From Defluviicoccus sp. (lineage in GTDB: Bacteria; Pseudomonadota; Alphaproteobacteria; MPNO01), in the NCBI GenBank assembly GCA_028821395.1, contig JAPPGP010000119.1:1-64000 (forward strand): DNA of 64,000 bases, in the 5' to 3' direction. A program made the position numbers and the translations under genes. The notes beneath the pieces were generated by a model, which worked only from the letters and a program-made list of their open reading frames with translations, had not been told where the DNA came from and did not search any database. This document shows, one piece after another, positions 9,319 to 18,647 of this stretch; positions within the stretch are counted from its first letter, which is position 1; every line of letters begins with the position of its first letter.

Positions 9319-9409
9319 GGCAAGACCCGATTGCGGGATGGTGTCGGCCCGGCGTGGATGGGCGCGACGGCGAGCCCGCTCATCCGAACCTCTGGCCGCG
9401 CCTTGCCCC

Positions 9410-11905
9410 TCAGAACCGCATGTTGAGAGTGAGGAAGAAGGTGCGGCCCCAGCCGGCTTCGGTCGGGCCGTCGACGCTGCTGGGGTTGGAGGTGTCGACC
9501 GAGAGACCGGCATCGGTGAGGTTGAACGCGCCGGCCGTGACCCGCGCGCCGTCCAGCCCCAGCGGGTCGGCCCAGTCCAGCACCAGGTCGTGGCCGGTCC
9601 AGGAGTCGAACTCTCCGGTGCCCGCCCGGTTCTCGTAGCCGGAGCGGTAGTTGGCGGTCCAGATGGCGCTCAGCCCGCCGCGCCGCGCGAGGAACCCGAC
9701 GCGGACCATGTTCTTCGCGATGGCGAGCCGGTCCTCTTCGCCCGCGATGCGCAGCTCCGCGTCGGTGACGCGACGCCAAGCGCCGCGCATGCCGACGACG
9801 CCCCAGCCGGTCCGGAAGCCGCCGCCGAACCGCGTGGTGATGCCCGTCAACTCGCTGTCGACCACGTTCGCATAGCTGTCGCGGATGGTGATGTCGCCGC
9901 CGGTGCGCTCGATGCAGTTCGTCCTGTCGCCGCCGGCGCATTCGGGCAGGTTTTGCATCGCCCAGTCGGCGCTGTTCTGCCCCGCCCCGCCGGAGCTCGA
10001 GAGCCGGTACCATTCCACGCCGAGAAAGAACGGACCCCGGCGGGCCTCGGCGCCGATGGCGATCCGCCGGGAGGTCGAGGGATCGAGGTCCGGGTTGCCC
10101 GCGGTCGTGCGCGTCACCTGCCGGGGATTGGATTCCGGGCAGGTGCGGGGCGGGGGCCCGCTGCCCGGATCGCAATCGATATAGGGGTGGCCCTGGACCT
10201 CCGAGCTGTAGAGGCTCGACATGGAGGGCGATCTGTCTCCCTCGCCCCAGGAGGTGCGGAGCGTGATCGGATCGACCGGCCGGTACTCGGCCGCGAGACG
10301 CCACGACGTCAGCCCGCCGATGTCGTCGTATTCGTCCGCGCGGCCTGCCGCCCTGAGATCCAGCTCGTCCAGCACCGGCACCGACAGCTCGGCGAAGGCC
10401 CCGACGGCCCTGCGGTCCCCGGCGTAGCTGACCCCGCCGGAACCGAGCACATCGGCAACCCGATGGGTCGTCCCGTCATTGGCGCGGAAGACCATGAGCT
10501 GATGCACGTCCACGGTGCCGGCTTCGACCCCTGTGGTCCAAGCGGCGTCGCGGCCGCCGATGGCGAATCCGGACCCTTCCAGCGCCAGCCGTGCGCCCAG
10601 GTACTCAGACTTGGAATCGATCTCCTCCCGCAAGCTGGCGTTGTCCATCGCCCGCAAGTGCTCGGGCGCGTTGGAGAAGGGGTTCGCGAGGTCGTAGTTT
10701 CCTGCCTCGATTTCCTCCTTGATCCTGCCGCCATGCACGAAGGTGTCGCCGTCGAGGACGCCGGTCGCCCGGTAGGCTGAGATGCGCGCATCGTAGCCGA
10801 GACCCGCCGTCAGCCGCCCCTCGACGCGGACGGCGAGGTCGTATTCCTCGCTGTCCGTGCGCCAGTCCCGATTGCCGAAGCCGACGAAGCGGTGCGCCGC
10901 GGCGAAATCGTCGTCGGCATCCGCCTGGAAGTCGGAGCCGGCCGCATCGTTGATCGCCTCCAGCAGGTCCGCGTTCCGCACCGCGTCGAGGTCGAGCGAG
11001 AACGAGCCGACCGACGGCGCGTATCGGAACGCCGAGTCGCCTTGCAGGACTCTCGCGTAGAGGTGGAGATCGGCGTCTTCGCCGAGCGGGTGGTCAAGGT
11101 TCGCGACCGCGCTCTTCTGCTCGTAGCGGGCGGTCTCCCACATGATGGCGCCGTAGGCGAAGCCGCAGCCCTTGTCGCCGTTGCGGATTCCGGGCGGGTT
11201 GCTGAGCGGGCCGGTATAGCCTCTCGCCGGGTCGCAGTCGCCGAGCGCGACCGACCTCACGCCCGTCACCGCGCCCGCGTCGTCGCGCTGGACGATCCAG
11301 ACCGTGTTGCCGCCGACGCTGACGTTCTGCGCCTCGTTGAACGCGCCGCCCTCGCGCCAGGCGGAGCGGCTGTAGTCCCGGCTCCGCGAAGCGATCTCCT
11401 GGCGCTTGAAGTAATCCGCGCCGATGGTCATGCGCCCCTTGCCGACCGCGCCGCCCCAGAACGCGCTGCCCTGCCAGCCGTCGCCGCCCTCGCGGCCCGG
11501 CATGCGCGCGAGCGCGCGGGTCTCGAAGCCGTCGAGGTCGTTGCGCAGCACGACGTTGAGCGCGCCGCGCACCGCGCTGCCGCCGAGCGTGCCGAGGCTC
11601 TCGCCGCTCAGCAGCTCGATGCGCTCGATGGCCGAGATCGGCAGGCCGTCCAGGTCGCTGGAGGTGGTGGCGTAGGGCGTGCCGTCGATCAGCACGAGCA
11701 GCGACTGCCCTCCGGTGAGGAAGTAGCGGACGATGCCGGTGTCCAGCAGTTCCTGGAGGGTCTGGGCGCCGGACCGCTCGAGAAAGGCGCGCTCGTACTT
11801 GGCGATGACGCGCGGCTTGGGCGCGAGGGGGCCGGCATGGGCGGCCTGCGTCGCCACTATAGCGACGACCGCGAGCGAGGCCAGAAAGGCATAGATTTTT
11901 TTCAT
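9410..11905 (-). CDS. TonB-dependent outer-membrane receptor
   Basis: 831 residues with a signal peptide (MKKIYAFLASLAVVAIVATQAAHA, cleavage after about 24). A plug domain follows at about 40-130 ('GGQSLLVLIDGTPYATT', 'IERIELLSGESLGTLGGSAVRGALNVVLR'). The rest is a 22-strand-type barrel ending in 'FFLTLNMRF' with the terminal Phe. It would import a siderophore, cofactor or large substrate with TonB energy. No clear TonB box is seen before the plug. No iron-responsive neighbour is present, so the ligand is unknown. It follows the Rieske gene by 95 bases on the same strand and may or may not belong to that operon. Confidence 0.88.
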   Translation of the reverse strand: MKKIYAFLASLAVVAIVATQAAHAGPLAPKPRVIAKYERAFLERSGAQTLQELLDTGIVRYFLTGGQSLLVLIDGTPYATTSSDLDGLPISAIERIELLSGESLGTLGGSAVRGALNVVLRNDLDGFETRALARMPGREGGDGWQGSAFWGGAVGKGRMTIGADYFKRQEIASRSRDYSRSAWREGGAFNEAQNVSVGGNTVWIVQRDDAGAVTGVRSVALGDCDPARGYTGPLSNPPGIRNGDKGCGFAYGAIMWETARYEQKSAVANLDHPLGEDADLHLYARVLQGDSAFRYAPSVGSFSLDLDAVRNADLLEAINDAAGSDFQADADDDFAAAHRFVGFGNRDWRTDSEEYDLAVRVEGRLTAGLGYDARISAYRATGVLDGDTFVHGGRIKEEIEAGNYDLANPFSNAPEHLRAMDNASLREEIDSKSEYLGARLALEGSGFAIGGRDAAWTTGVEAGTVDVHQLMVFRANDGTTHRVADVLGSGGVSYAGDRRAVGAFAELSVPVLDELDLRAAGRADEYDDIGGLTSWRLAAEYRPVDPITLRTSWGEGDRSPSMSSLYSSEVQGHPYIDCDPGSGPPPRTCPESNPRQVTRTTAGNPDLDPSTSRRIAIGAEARRGPFFLGVEWYRLSSSGGAGQNSADWAMQNLPECAGGDRTNCIERTGGDITIRDSYANVVDSELTGITTRFGGGFRTGWGVVGMRGAWRRVTDAELRIAGEEDRLAIAKNMVRVGFLARRGGLSAIWTANYRSGYENRAGTGEFDSWTGHDLVLDWADPLGLDGARVTAGAFNLTDAGLSVDTSNPSSVDGPTEAGWGRTFFLTLNMRF

Positions 11906-12000
11906 GAGATATCAACTCCGCTTGGGCAGGGTCATTGATAGCGTCGATCCTTGCCCGCGCAAGCATTGATTAAGCGGTCGGGTCGCGGCGGAGAGCGGTC

Positions 12001-13116
12001 TCAGAGATCGAGCCGGTCGAGGATCCAGTTGTCGATCGCGTGCACCAGCGGCTCGCGGTGCGAGAACCTTCCGGGCCGGGCGAGCGGCGAGGCGAGCCCG
12101 GCGAACTGGCGCTCGGCGATCTCGTTGTCCTCGGCGATCGCGGTCTCGAAGCGCCGGTAGTAGTGCCGGACGACGGTCTCGAAATCGGCACGCGCCGCGG
12201 TTTCGCGCGGGAAGCAGATGGCGACCACGTTGCGCACCCGGTCGGGCCCGTCGGGCAGCATCTGCTTGAACCACATCGAATCGACGTCGCAGCCGATCAT
12301 CGTAGCCGGGTAGACCAGGAGATATTGCGAGCCCCGCGCCGCCGGACCGGCGAGCGTCGGGATCGGCGGGAAGCCCTCGGCGCCCTTGAGCAGCGCCCGG
12401 GTCCGCCCGCCCGAATCGGACTGCACGAGTACGTACTCGCCGGGCGCGCCGCGGACCACGGTCTTTCCGATCGACGGGTCGTTGACCGAGCTGCGGTGGA
12501 CGGTTGCGTGGTGGAAGGACTCCATCGAGTTCTCGACATAGCTCTTCCAGTTGGTGCGGACGGAATACTCGGCGCGCCGCACGGTCACCATGTCATCGAG
12601 CCCGTAGGATTCGAGGTGGCGGCCGAGATCGCCCAGATAATCGGCGAGCGGCGCGCAGCCGGGACCGAAGTTGACGAAGGCGAAGCCCTGCCAGCAGCCG
12701 AGCGGGATCTCGACCAGCCCGTACTCTTCCGTATCGAAGTTGCGCGCCCGCTCCATCCCGTTGGCGAAGTCGAGCCGGCCGTCGAGCCCGTAGGTCCAGC
12801 CGTGATAGGGGCAGACGATGCTTTCGCAGCGCCCTTCGCCGTCGAGCAGCCTGGCGCCGCGATGCCGGCAGCTGTTGGCGAAGGCGCGGAGCCGCCTTTC
12901 GCCATCGCGGATGACCAGGTATTCGGCGCCCGCCAGGTTCAGCGCCGCGTAGTCGCCGGGCTCCGGCCAGTAATCGGCGCGGCCGATCAGGTTCCAGCTG
13001 CGCAGGAAGATGCGCTCGACCTCCCGCCGGAAAAACGCTTCCGAGGTGTAGCATGCGGGCGGCAGGGTCTCGGCCTCGGCAAGCGGCCGCCGCACCGCCC
13101 GAAAATCCATCTCCAT
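12001..13116 (-). CDS. Rieske ring-hydroxylating oxygenase, alpha subunit type
   Basis: 371 residues. The Rieske [2Fe-2S] ligands are visible: Cys83-x-His85 in 'CRHRGARL' and Cys102-x2-His105 in 'CPYHGW'. The mononuclear iron site is 'ENSMESFHHATVH', with Glu199, His202 and His207 in the usual pattern. Such enzymes hydroxylate aromatics or demethylate quaternary amines (carnitine-, stachydrine- or choline-monooxygenase-like). The substrate is not determinable here. It is the last gene of the TAXI-TRAP/amidohydrolase operon, 56 bases after the amidohydrolase. No reductase or ferredoxin gene is adjacent, so electrons must come from elsewhere. Confidence 0.9.
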   Translation of the reverse strand: MEMDFRAVRRPLAEAETLPPACYTSEAFFRREVERIFLRSWNLIGRADYWPEPGDYAALNLAGAEYLVIRDGERRLRAFANSCRHRGARLLDGEGRCESIVCPYHGWTYGLDGRLDFANGMERARNFDTEEYGLVEIPLGCWQGFAFVNFGPGCAPLADYLGDLGRHLESYGLDDMVTVRRAEYSVRTNWKSYVENSMESFHHATVHRSSVNDPSIGKTVVRGAPGEYVLVQSDSGGRTRALLKGAEGFPPIPTLAGPAARGSQYLLVYPATMIGCDVDSMWFKQMLPDGPDRVRNVVAICFPRETAARADFETVVRHYYRRFETAIAEDNEIAERQFAGLASPLARPGRFSHREPLVHAIDNWILDRLDL

Positions 13117-13172
13117 CGCGGTCCCTCCGCCCCAAGGCTAGCCCGGGCGACGGTGCGGGGGTAGTGGCGTCT

Positions 13173-14381
13173 CTACTCGTAGTCGGCGTGGTCGCGGGTC
13201 CTGCCGGCGCCGTCGTCGGCGATCATCGCCGGCGTCGCCACCCGGTCGGCGGGCGGGCCTTCGAGGCCGAAGAAGCGGCGCATGCGCTCGTAGACGATCT
13301 CGTGGCGCAGCGCCGGGTCCAGGCCCCTGAACATCTCGTAGAAGATCGGCGACGGGTCGGGCCAGGTGCCCTGCGGGTGCGGGTAGTCGGCGCCGAACAC
13401 CAGGATGTCGCGCAGCACGTTGTCGGGATGGGTGATCGCCTGGGCGGCGATCGCGTCCTCCTCGAAGGTGACCAGGACCTGACGCCGGACGTAAGCGCTC
13501 GGCAGCTCCCGGAGCCCGGTGTCGCGGAACAGGCCAGGGCGCTCCTCGGCCTGGCGGTCCATCCAGTAGACCAGGAACGGCACCCACCCCGCCCGGCACT
13601 CGGCGAACAGCAGCTTGAGCCCGGGATGGCGCATCAGCGCGCCGCAATAGACCACGTCGGCGAGCGGGCGCGACAGCGAGAACGGCGCGCAGGAGAAATA
13701 GGCCATGCGCTCGCCGCGGCCCGCCGGCGGGATGGTCGTCTTGACGTGGCCGCCGATATGGCAGGCGCACACCATCCGGGACTCCTCGAAGGCGGACCAG
13801 GCGGGCTCCCAGCATTCGTGGAACATCCCGTGCGGGCCGTCGAAGGGAACGAACTCGGCCGCCTTGCAGCCCATCGCGGCGAGCCTCCGGATCTCGCCCG
13901 GCACCGAAGCGGGGTCGAACACCGGCAGTATCGGGAGGATCATCAGGCGGTCCGGATCGCGGGCGTTGAGCTCCATCACCCAGTCGTTGTAGACGCGGTG
14001 CACCTCGTGGCGCAGCGCCGCGTCGTCGATGTCCCATTTGCGGGTGGAGCCGAACCCGACATAGCCGTAGACGCTGCCGTGGTCCATGTGCTCGAGCAGC
14101 AGCTCGGGGTCGGAGGGGGGCAGGCTGCCGTCCGGGATGCGCGCGCCCGACCGGCCGAAGAACTGGTCGAGCAGGGCGCGGTTCTCCGGGCCGTCGGCGG
14201 TGCCGCCGTCGCGCCCGCCGGCGATCTTGCCCTCCCAGCTCCAGAGCAGCGCGCCCTCGTGCTCGACCACCCTGGGCGCGTGCTCGCGGAACTTCGCGGC
14301 GACCCGATCCTGCCACAGCCGGGCCGGGATCCAGCGCTGGTCGAGGTGGTTGTCGGCCGAGTTGTACTTGTAGAGAGTCAC
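13173..14381 (-). CDS. Amidohydrolase family protein (Amidohydro_2-like)
   Basis: 402 residues from a GTG at 14381, chosen because it overlaps the TRAP permease stop (GTGA) and yields 'VTLYKYNSADNHLD', a family-type start. The ORF-track start adds 27 Arg-rich residues with no support. The barrel motifs are 'SADNHLD', 'CACHIGGHVKTTIPP', 'LKLLFAECRAGWVP' and the late 'ILVFGADYPHPQGTWP'. This is the pattern of metal-dependent hydrolases and decarboxylases acting on cyclic or aromatic acids. Context suggests it processes what the TAXI-TRAP system imports. Confidence 0.88.
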   Translation of the reverse strand: MTLYKYNSADNHLDQRWIPARLWQDRVAAKFREHAPRVVEHEGALLWSWEGKIAGGRDGGTADGPENRALLDQFFGRSGARIPDGSLPPSDPELLLEHMDHGSVYGYVGFGSTRKWDIDDAALRHEVHRVYNDWVMELNARDPDRLMILPILPVFDPASVPGEIRRLAAMGCKAAEFVPFDGPHGMFHECWEPAWSAFEESRMVCACHIGGHVKTTIPPAGRGERMAYFSCAPFSLSRPLADVVYCGALMRHPGLKLLFAECRAGWVPFLVYWMDRQAEERPGLFRDTGLRELPSAYVRRQVLVTFEEDAIAAQAITHPDNVLRDILVFGADYPHPQGTWPDPSPIFYEMFRGLDPALRHEIVYERMRRFFGLEGPPADRVATPAMIADDGAGRTRDHADYE

Positions 14382-16348
14382 AGGACCGCCCTCCTGCGGC
14401 GCGCGAGATAGTCCTTGCCGACGATCAGCCCGCCGAGCGCGAGCCCGGCGACGTTGAGCCACAGCCCGTAGGCGATCGCATGCGCCGGCAGCAGCAGTAG
14501 GATTCCGGCGGCGAAGACGAGGAGGCGTTCCGCCGCGCCGAGGCGCGAGAACATGAAGCCGATCAGCCCGCAGGAGGCGATCCAGACGCCGATCATCGCG
14601 GTCGCCGCGGCAGACACGATCTCAAGCGCCGTGCCCTGTCCGATCAGCGCCGGCGACAGCACGAACACGAAGGGGATGACATAGGCGATCCAGCCGAGGC
14701 GCACCGCCGTCGCCCCGGTCTCCATCGGCCGGGCGCCCGATAACGACGCCGCCGCGAAGGCGGCGATCGCCACCGGCGGGGTGATCATCGACATCAGACC
14801 GAAATAGAGCACGAACATGTGGGCGGCGATCGGGTGGATGCCGAGCTTGATCAGCGACGGCGCGATCATCGTCGCCAGCAGCAGGTAGATCGCCGAGGTC
14901 GGCATTCCCATGCCGAGCAGGATCGAGACGATCGCGGTCAGCACCAGGAGAAGGAACAGGCTGTCCTCGCCGACCGCAGCGAGGATCAGGGTCAGCGCCT
15001 GGCCCAGCCCGGTGCGGTCGAGGATGGCTATGATGATGCCGGCCATGGCGCCGATGACCACGATGTCGGCCGAGGCGCGGCCGCAATCGGCGATCGAGTC
15101 CCAGAGCTGCCGCGGCCTGATCCGGCGCCGCTTGTAGCCGAAGACGATACTGACCGCCGCCACCGAGATCGCCGCCCAGAACGCCGCCTCCTGGGCCGGC
15201 AGGTTGAGGGTGAAGAGCGCGTAGACCAGCACCGCGTAGGGCAGGGTGAAGAACCAGCCCTCCCTGAGCACCCGGAGGACCGGCGGGATGCGCTCCTTCG
15301 GCATGGGCGCGATGTCGTTCTTCGCCGCCTCGAGGTCGACCTGCACGAACACCGCGAGGTAGTAGAGGATCGAGGGGATCAGCGCGGCGAGGATGATCTC
15401 GGTGTAGTCGAGCTCCAGCAGCTCGGCCATCAGGAAGGCGGCCGCGCCCATAATCGGCGGCATGATCTGGCCGCCGGTCGAGGCCACCGCCTCGATGGCG
15501 CCGGCGCTCTTGCGGTCGTAGCCCGCCTGGCGCATCAGCGGGATGGTGATCACCCCGGTCGAGGCGACGTTGGAGACCGCCGAGCCCGAGATCGAGCCGA
15601 ACAGCCCCGAGGCGACGACGGCGATCTTGGCCGAGCCGCCGCGCGAGCGCCCCATGACGGCGGCGGCGAGGTCGGTGAACCACTCCGAGGCGCCGGTGTG
15701 CAGCAGAAGCTGGCCCATCCAGATGAACAGCACCACGGTGAGCACGATGATCTTGAGCGGCAGGCCCAGGAGGGCGACGTTGGTGACGCCGAGCTCGGCG
15801 ATCATCCGGTAGCCGTCCTGCTCGTAGCCCTTGAGCATGCCGGGGGCGAGATGGCCGACGAAGGCGTAGGCGATGAAGACCGAGAGCACCGCGGTCAGGC
15901 TCCACCCCGCGGTGCGCCTGAGCGCCTCCCACATCAGCGGCAGCAGCACGGCGCTGATCCAGAACATCTTGCCACGCATGGCGAACGGGTTGAGCTCGAT
16001 GTCGCCGTAGATCCATATGAGGTAGGCCGACGCACCGACGCCGACGACCGCGCACGCCGCGTCGTACCACGGCACCGACGGCCGGTCGCGCCCGCCGGCG
16101 AACGGGAAGCGGATGAACACGATGGCGAGCGTCAGCCCGAAACAGGCGACCAGCGCCTGCTCGTCGAACCACTGGAAGCCGAGGGCGAGCCACAGCTCGA
16201 TCGCCCAGGTCAGCGCGATCAGGGTGATGGCCGCGCCGAGAACCCGGGTCGAAGCTGTGACGAAGCGCCCCTCGCGGCGCTCGGCGAGGAGCTGCGCCCC
16301 GCGGTCCCTGCGGCGGCCGCCATCCGCCCCGGTCGACTGTTCGGCCAT
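14378..16348 (-). CDS. TRAP transporter fused permease (TAXI type, DctQ-DctM fusion)
   Basis: 656 residues with roughly 18 hydrophobic segments. The first third is the small (Q-like) domain and the remainder the large M domain, recognised by 'ASGLFGSISGSAVSNVASTG' and 'GMGMPTSAIYLLLAT'. Fused permeases of this kind work with TAXI-family binding proteins to import carboxylates by sodium or proton symport. The TAXI protein gene lies 79 bases upstream. Its stop overlaps the amidohydrolase start by 4 bases. Confidence 0.94.
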   Translation of the reverse strand: MAEQSTGADGGRRRDRGAQLLAERREGRFVTASTRVLGAAITLIALTWAIELWLALGFQWFDEQALVACFGLTLAIVFIRFPFAGGRDRPSVPWYDAACAVVGVGASAYLIWIYGDIELNPFAMRGKMFWISAVLLPLMWEALRRTAGWSLTAVLSVFIAYAFVGHLAPGMLKGYEQDGYRMIAELGVTNVALLGLPLKIIVLTVVLFIWMGQLLLHTGASEWFTDLAAAVMGRSRGGSAKIAVVASGLFGSISGSAVSNVASTGVITIPLMRQAGYDRKSAGAIEAVASTGGQIMPPIMGAAAFLMAELLELDYTEIILAALIPSILYYLAVFVQVDLEAAKNDIAPMPKERIPPVLRVLREGWFFTLPYAVLVYALFTLNLPAQEAAFWAAISVAAVSIVFGYKRRRIRPRQLWDSIADCGRASADIVVIGAMAGIIIAILDRTGLGQALTLILAAVGEDSLFLLLVLTAIVSILLGMGMPTSAIYLLLATMIAPSLIKLGIHPIAAHMFVLYFGLMSMITPPVAIAAFAAASLSGARPMETGATAVRLGWIAYVIPFVFVLSPALIGQGTALEIVSAAATAMIGVWIASCGLIGFMFSRLGAAERLLVFAAGILLLLPAHAIAYGLWLNVAGLALGGLIVGKDYLARRRRAVL

Positions 16349-16371
16349 TTGAACCCTGCCGCCGGACGGGA

Positions 16372-16397
16372 GCCCGCGCCCCGAGCCGGACGCGGGC
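16372..16397 (-). other. Stem-loop between TAXI binding-protein and permease genes
   Basis: GCCCGCG (16372-16378) and CGCGGGC (16391-16397) form a perfect 7-bp stem with a 12-base loop in the only intergenic space of this operon. Such hairpins often protect the abundant binding-protein mRNA or cause partial termination. There is no T-run, so a simple intrinsic terminator is unlikely. Confidence 0.4.
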
Positions 16398-16427
16398 GTC
16401 TCCGTTGCCGCTATGCCGCCTGCCGGG

Positions 16428-17393
16428 CTAGCCGGCGGGCCACAGCCCGACTTCCTTGTAGTACTTCACCGCAGCCGGGTGGTAGGGGTAGCCGTGCTGC
16501 TTGGCGAGGCGCTTGTCGGCGCTGAAGGAACGCCACAGCGGCCCGCCTTCCTTGAGCTGCTTCTCCTGGGTGTGCATCACCTTGGCGACCTTGTAGACGA
16601 CGTCGTCCGACATGCCCTTGTGGGTCCACAGCAGGAAGTCGTAGGTCACGAACACCGTCGGCTCGACCACCCCGGTCAGCCCCTTGGCCGGCTCGACGAC
16701 GCTCCACTCGCTCTTCGGGAACCACTTGTGCATCGCCTTGAGCGCTTCGGGCGTGTTCGGGTAGGAGATATGCCTGACCCCGCCGTCGATCTTGGCATCC
16801 ATCTGCTTGACCCAGCCGGTGCCGGCCGCAGCGATCGCCCAGTCGATCTTGCCTGCGATGAAGGCGCGCCAGTGCTGCACCAGCCCGACCTGGGGCACCG
16901 GCTTGATGTCGTCGAGGGCGAGCCCGACGGTCCCCAGCGATCCGTTGAACATGTACGCGAAGAGCGGCGCGCCCTTGAAGCCGACCGGCATGCGCTTGCC
17001 CTTGAGCTGCGCGATCGAGGTGACGCCCGATTTCTTCGTAACCACCGCGCTCACGGTGAACTTCATGATCGTCGAGACCAGGCGGAGGTTGTCGTACTTG
17101 TTGCCCTTCGACAGCCCGATGCCCTCGAAGGCCATGGAGAATTGCGGGATGTTGGAGATCCCGAATTCGAGCTCGCCCGCATTGACCACGGGGATGTATT
17201 GCTGGGTGCCGCCCATGGTCTGCTTGCGCATCTGGACGCCCGGCGCGTGCTCGGAAACCGCCTTCGAGATGGTCGCGGTGATCTGCGAGACCGCGCCCGC
17301 CTTGGTGGCGCCGATGCCGACCGTCTGCGCCGTTGCGGCGCCCGCCAGCGCCCCGGCGGCGAGCGTGGCCAAAGCTGCTTGAATCCAACGCAT
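16428..17393 (-). CDS. TAXI-family TRAP solute-binding protein
   Basis: 321 residues from the ATG at 17393. The upstream part of the 607-residue ORF is antisense to the TauD gene and is rejected. There is a signal peptide (MRWIQAALATLAAGALAGAATAQ). Then come 'VGIGATKAGAVSQITATISKAV' and 'QMRKQTMGGTQQYIPVVNAGELEFGI', the TAXI ligand-binding region. It captures a small, probably acidic solute in the periplasm for the fused permease downstream. It is first in a four-gene operon and divergent from the TauD-family gene, so both may share control. Confidence 0.92.
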   Translation of the reverse strand: MRWIQAALATLAAGALAGAATAQTVGIGATKAGAVSQITATISKAVSEHAPGVQMRKQTMGGTQQYIPVVNAGELEFGISNIPQFSMAFEGIGLSKGNKYDNLRLVSTIMKFTVSAVVTKKSGVTSIAQLKGKRMPVGFKGAPLFAYMFNGSLGTVGLALDDIKPVPQVGLVQHWRAFIAGKIDWAIAAAGTGWVKQMDAKIDGGVRHISYPNTPEALKAMHKWFPKSEWSVVEPAKGLTGVVEPTVFVTYDFLLWTHKGMSDDVVYKVAKVMHTQEKQLKEGGPLWRSFSADKRLAKQHGYPYHPAAVKYYKEVGLWPAG

Positions 17394-17504
17394 GATGTCG
17401 CTCCCGTCAGTGTTCTCCGGATGATCCGCGCGATCATAGCCATGCGCCGCTTTGGAACAACCCGGGCGGCTGGTGTAGGCTGGTGCCGCAACCGGGAGGC
17501 GGAC

Positions 17505-18335
17505 ATGGACGGCCATCGCGGCGCGGCCTGGCGGACCATCGAGGTCACCCCCTACAGCCCCCATGTCGGCGCCGAGATCGGCGGCATCGACCTCACCCGG
17601 CCGCTCGGCGACGAGCAGCTCGCCGAGCTCCGCCGCGCCTTCGTCGAGCACCTGGTGCTGTTTTTTCGCGACCAGGAGATCGGCTTCGACGACCACGCGC
17701 GGCTGGCGGAGTATTTCGGCACCGTCGGGCGTCACGTCGGGGTCAAGACCCACAGCCAGCCCTCCGAGGACGACCGGGTACGCCGCTTCCATTTCGATGC
17801 GCAATCGACCCGGGTCTCGGGCGACGTGTGGCATACCGACCAGTCCTGCGCGCCGGTGCCGCCGCTCGCCAGCATCCTCTACAACCACACCCTGCCGCCC
17901 GACGGCGGCGGCGACACCCTGTTCGCCAGCATGTACGCCGCCTACGACGCGCTGTCGGACCGCATGAAGACCTGTCTCGAGGGGCTGACGGCGCTGCATG
18001 ACGGGGTTCCGGTGTTCGGCGAGGGCACGCCGCGCGCGACCCACCCGGTGGTCGTGCGCCACCCCGACAGCGGCCGCAAGCTGCTCTACGTCAACCAGGC
18101 CTTCACCGTCCGCATCGAGGAGCTCCCGCCGGCCGAAAGCAGGCACCTGCTCGCCTTCCTGGTCGAGCACTGCACCCAGCCCGAATGGACCTGCCGCTTC
18201 CGCTGGCGGCCGCACTCGATCGCCATGTGGGACAACCGCTGCGCCCAGCACCGCGCGATCTCCGACTACCTGCCCAATGTGCGCTCGGGATACCGGGTGC
18301 AGATCGACGGGACGGCGGCGCCGGTGGCGGGGTAG
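17505..18335 (+). CDS. TauD/TfdA-family Fe(II)/2-oxoglutarate dioxygenase
   Basis: 276 residues from the ATG at 17505, with GGGAGG at 17494-17499. The 640-residue ORF is a read-through shadow of the TAXI gene. The iron triad is His110-x-Asp112 ('VWHTDQS') plus His249 ('NRCAQHRA'). The conserved N-terminal 'VGAEIGGIDLTRPL' and the 2-oxoglutarate-binding Arg in 'NVRSGYRVQI' are present. Family members oxidise taurine, phenoxy-acids, betaines or similar. Being divergent from the TAXI-TRAP/Rieske operon, it probably acts on the same or a related substrate. Confidence 0.92.
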   Translation: MDGHRGAAWRTIEVTPYSPHVGAEIGGIDLTRPLGDEQLAELRRAFVEHLVLFFRDQEIGFDDHARLAEYFGTVGRHVGVKTHSQPSEDDRVRRFHFDAQSTRVSGDVWHTDQSCAPVPPLASILYNHTLPPDGGGDTLFASMYAAYDALSDRMKTCLEGLTALHDGVPVFGEGTPRATHPVVVRHPDSGRKLLYVNQAFTVRIEELPPAESRHLLAFLVEHCTQPEWTCRFRWRPHSIAMWDNRCAQHRAISDYLPNVRSGYRVQIDGTAAPVAG

Positions 18336-18360
18336 CTACCGCTCGGCGCCAAACCTGCAT

Positions 18361-18401
18361 TTGGCCCGGCTCCTTGACGGCGGTATAATCTCAGTTATAC
18401 T
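18361..18401 (+). promoter_or_regulatory. mazEF promoter with operator palindrome
   Basis: Two overlapping sigma-70-like promoters are legible. One is TTGGCC (18361-18366), 17 bases, then a perfect TATAAT (18384-18389). The other is TTGACG (18374-18379), 16 bases, then TATACT (18396-18401). A perfect inverted repeat GTATAA/TTATAC (18383-18388 and 18395-18400, 6-base spacer) covers both -10 boxes and is a natural MazE operator. The second promoter would start transcription at or one base before the ATG. Confidence 0.65.
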
Positions 18402-18407
18402 CGCGGC

Positions 18408-18647
18408 ATGAAAACGGCGATTTCCATCCCCGACGACATCTTCGTCGCGGCCGAGCGCACGGCCGCCGCCATGGGGCTCTCGCGCAGCGCGCTCTACGCC
18501 AGGGCGCTCGGCGAATTCCTCCTCCGCCACGATCCGGAACAGGTGACCGCGCGGCTCGACGCGGTCTACGCCGGTTCCGGATCGTCGCTCGATCCCGCCC
18601 TCGCCGCGCTTCAGTCGCTGTCCCTGTCGCCCGATGAGGCGTGGTGA
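18408..18647 (+). CDS. Antitoxin of a MazF-type toxin (ribbon-helix-helix)
   Basis: 79 residues. The N-terminal 'MKTAISIPDDIFVAAERTAAAMGLSRSALYARALGEFLL' is a CopG/ribbon-helix-helix fold like those paired with MazF/PemK toxins. The acidic C-terminal tail would bind the toxin. No Shine-Dalgarno sequence precedes the ATG, and the promoter lies almost on top of it, so translation may be leaderless. It overlaps the toxin gene by 14 bases. Confidence 0.88.
   Translation: MKTAISIPDDIFVAAERTAAAMGLSRSALYARALGEFLLRHDPEQVTARLDAVYAGSGSSLDPALAALQSLSLSPDEAW

Noticed and set aside
16413-18335. 640-residue plus-strand ORF
   Set aside because: Only its last 276 residues (from 17505) are the TauD-family gene. 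The first part is antisense to the TAXI binding protein.
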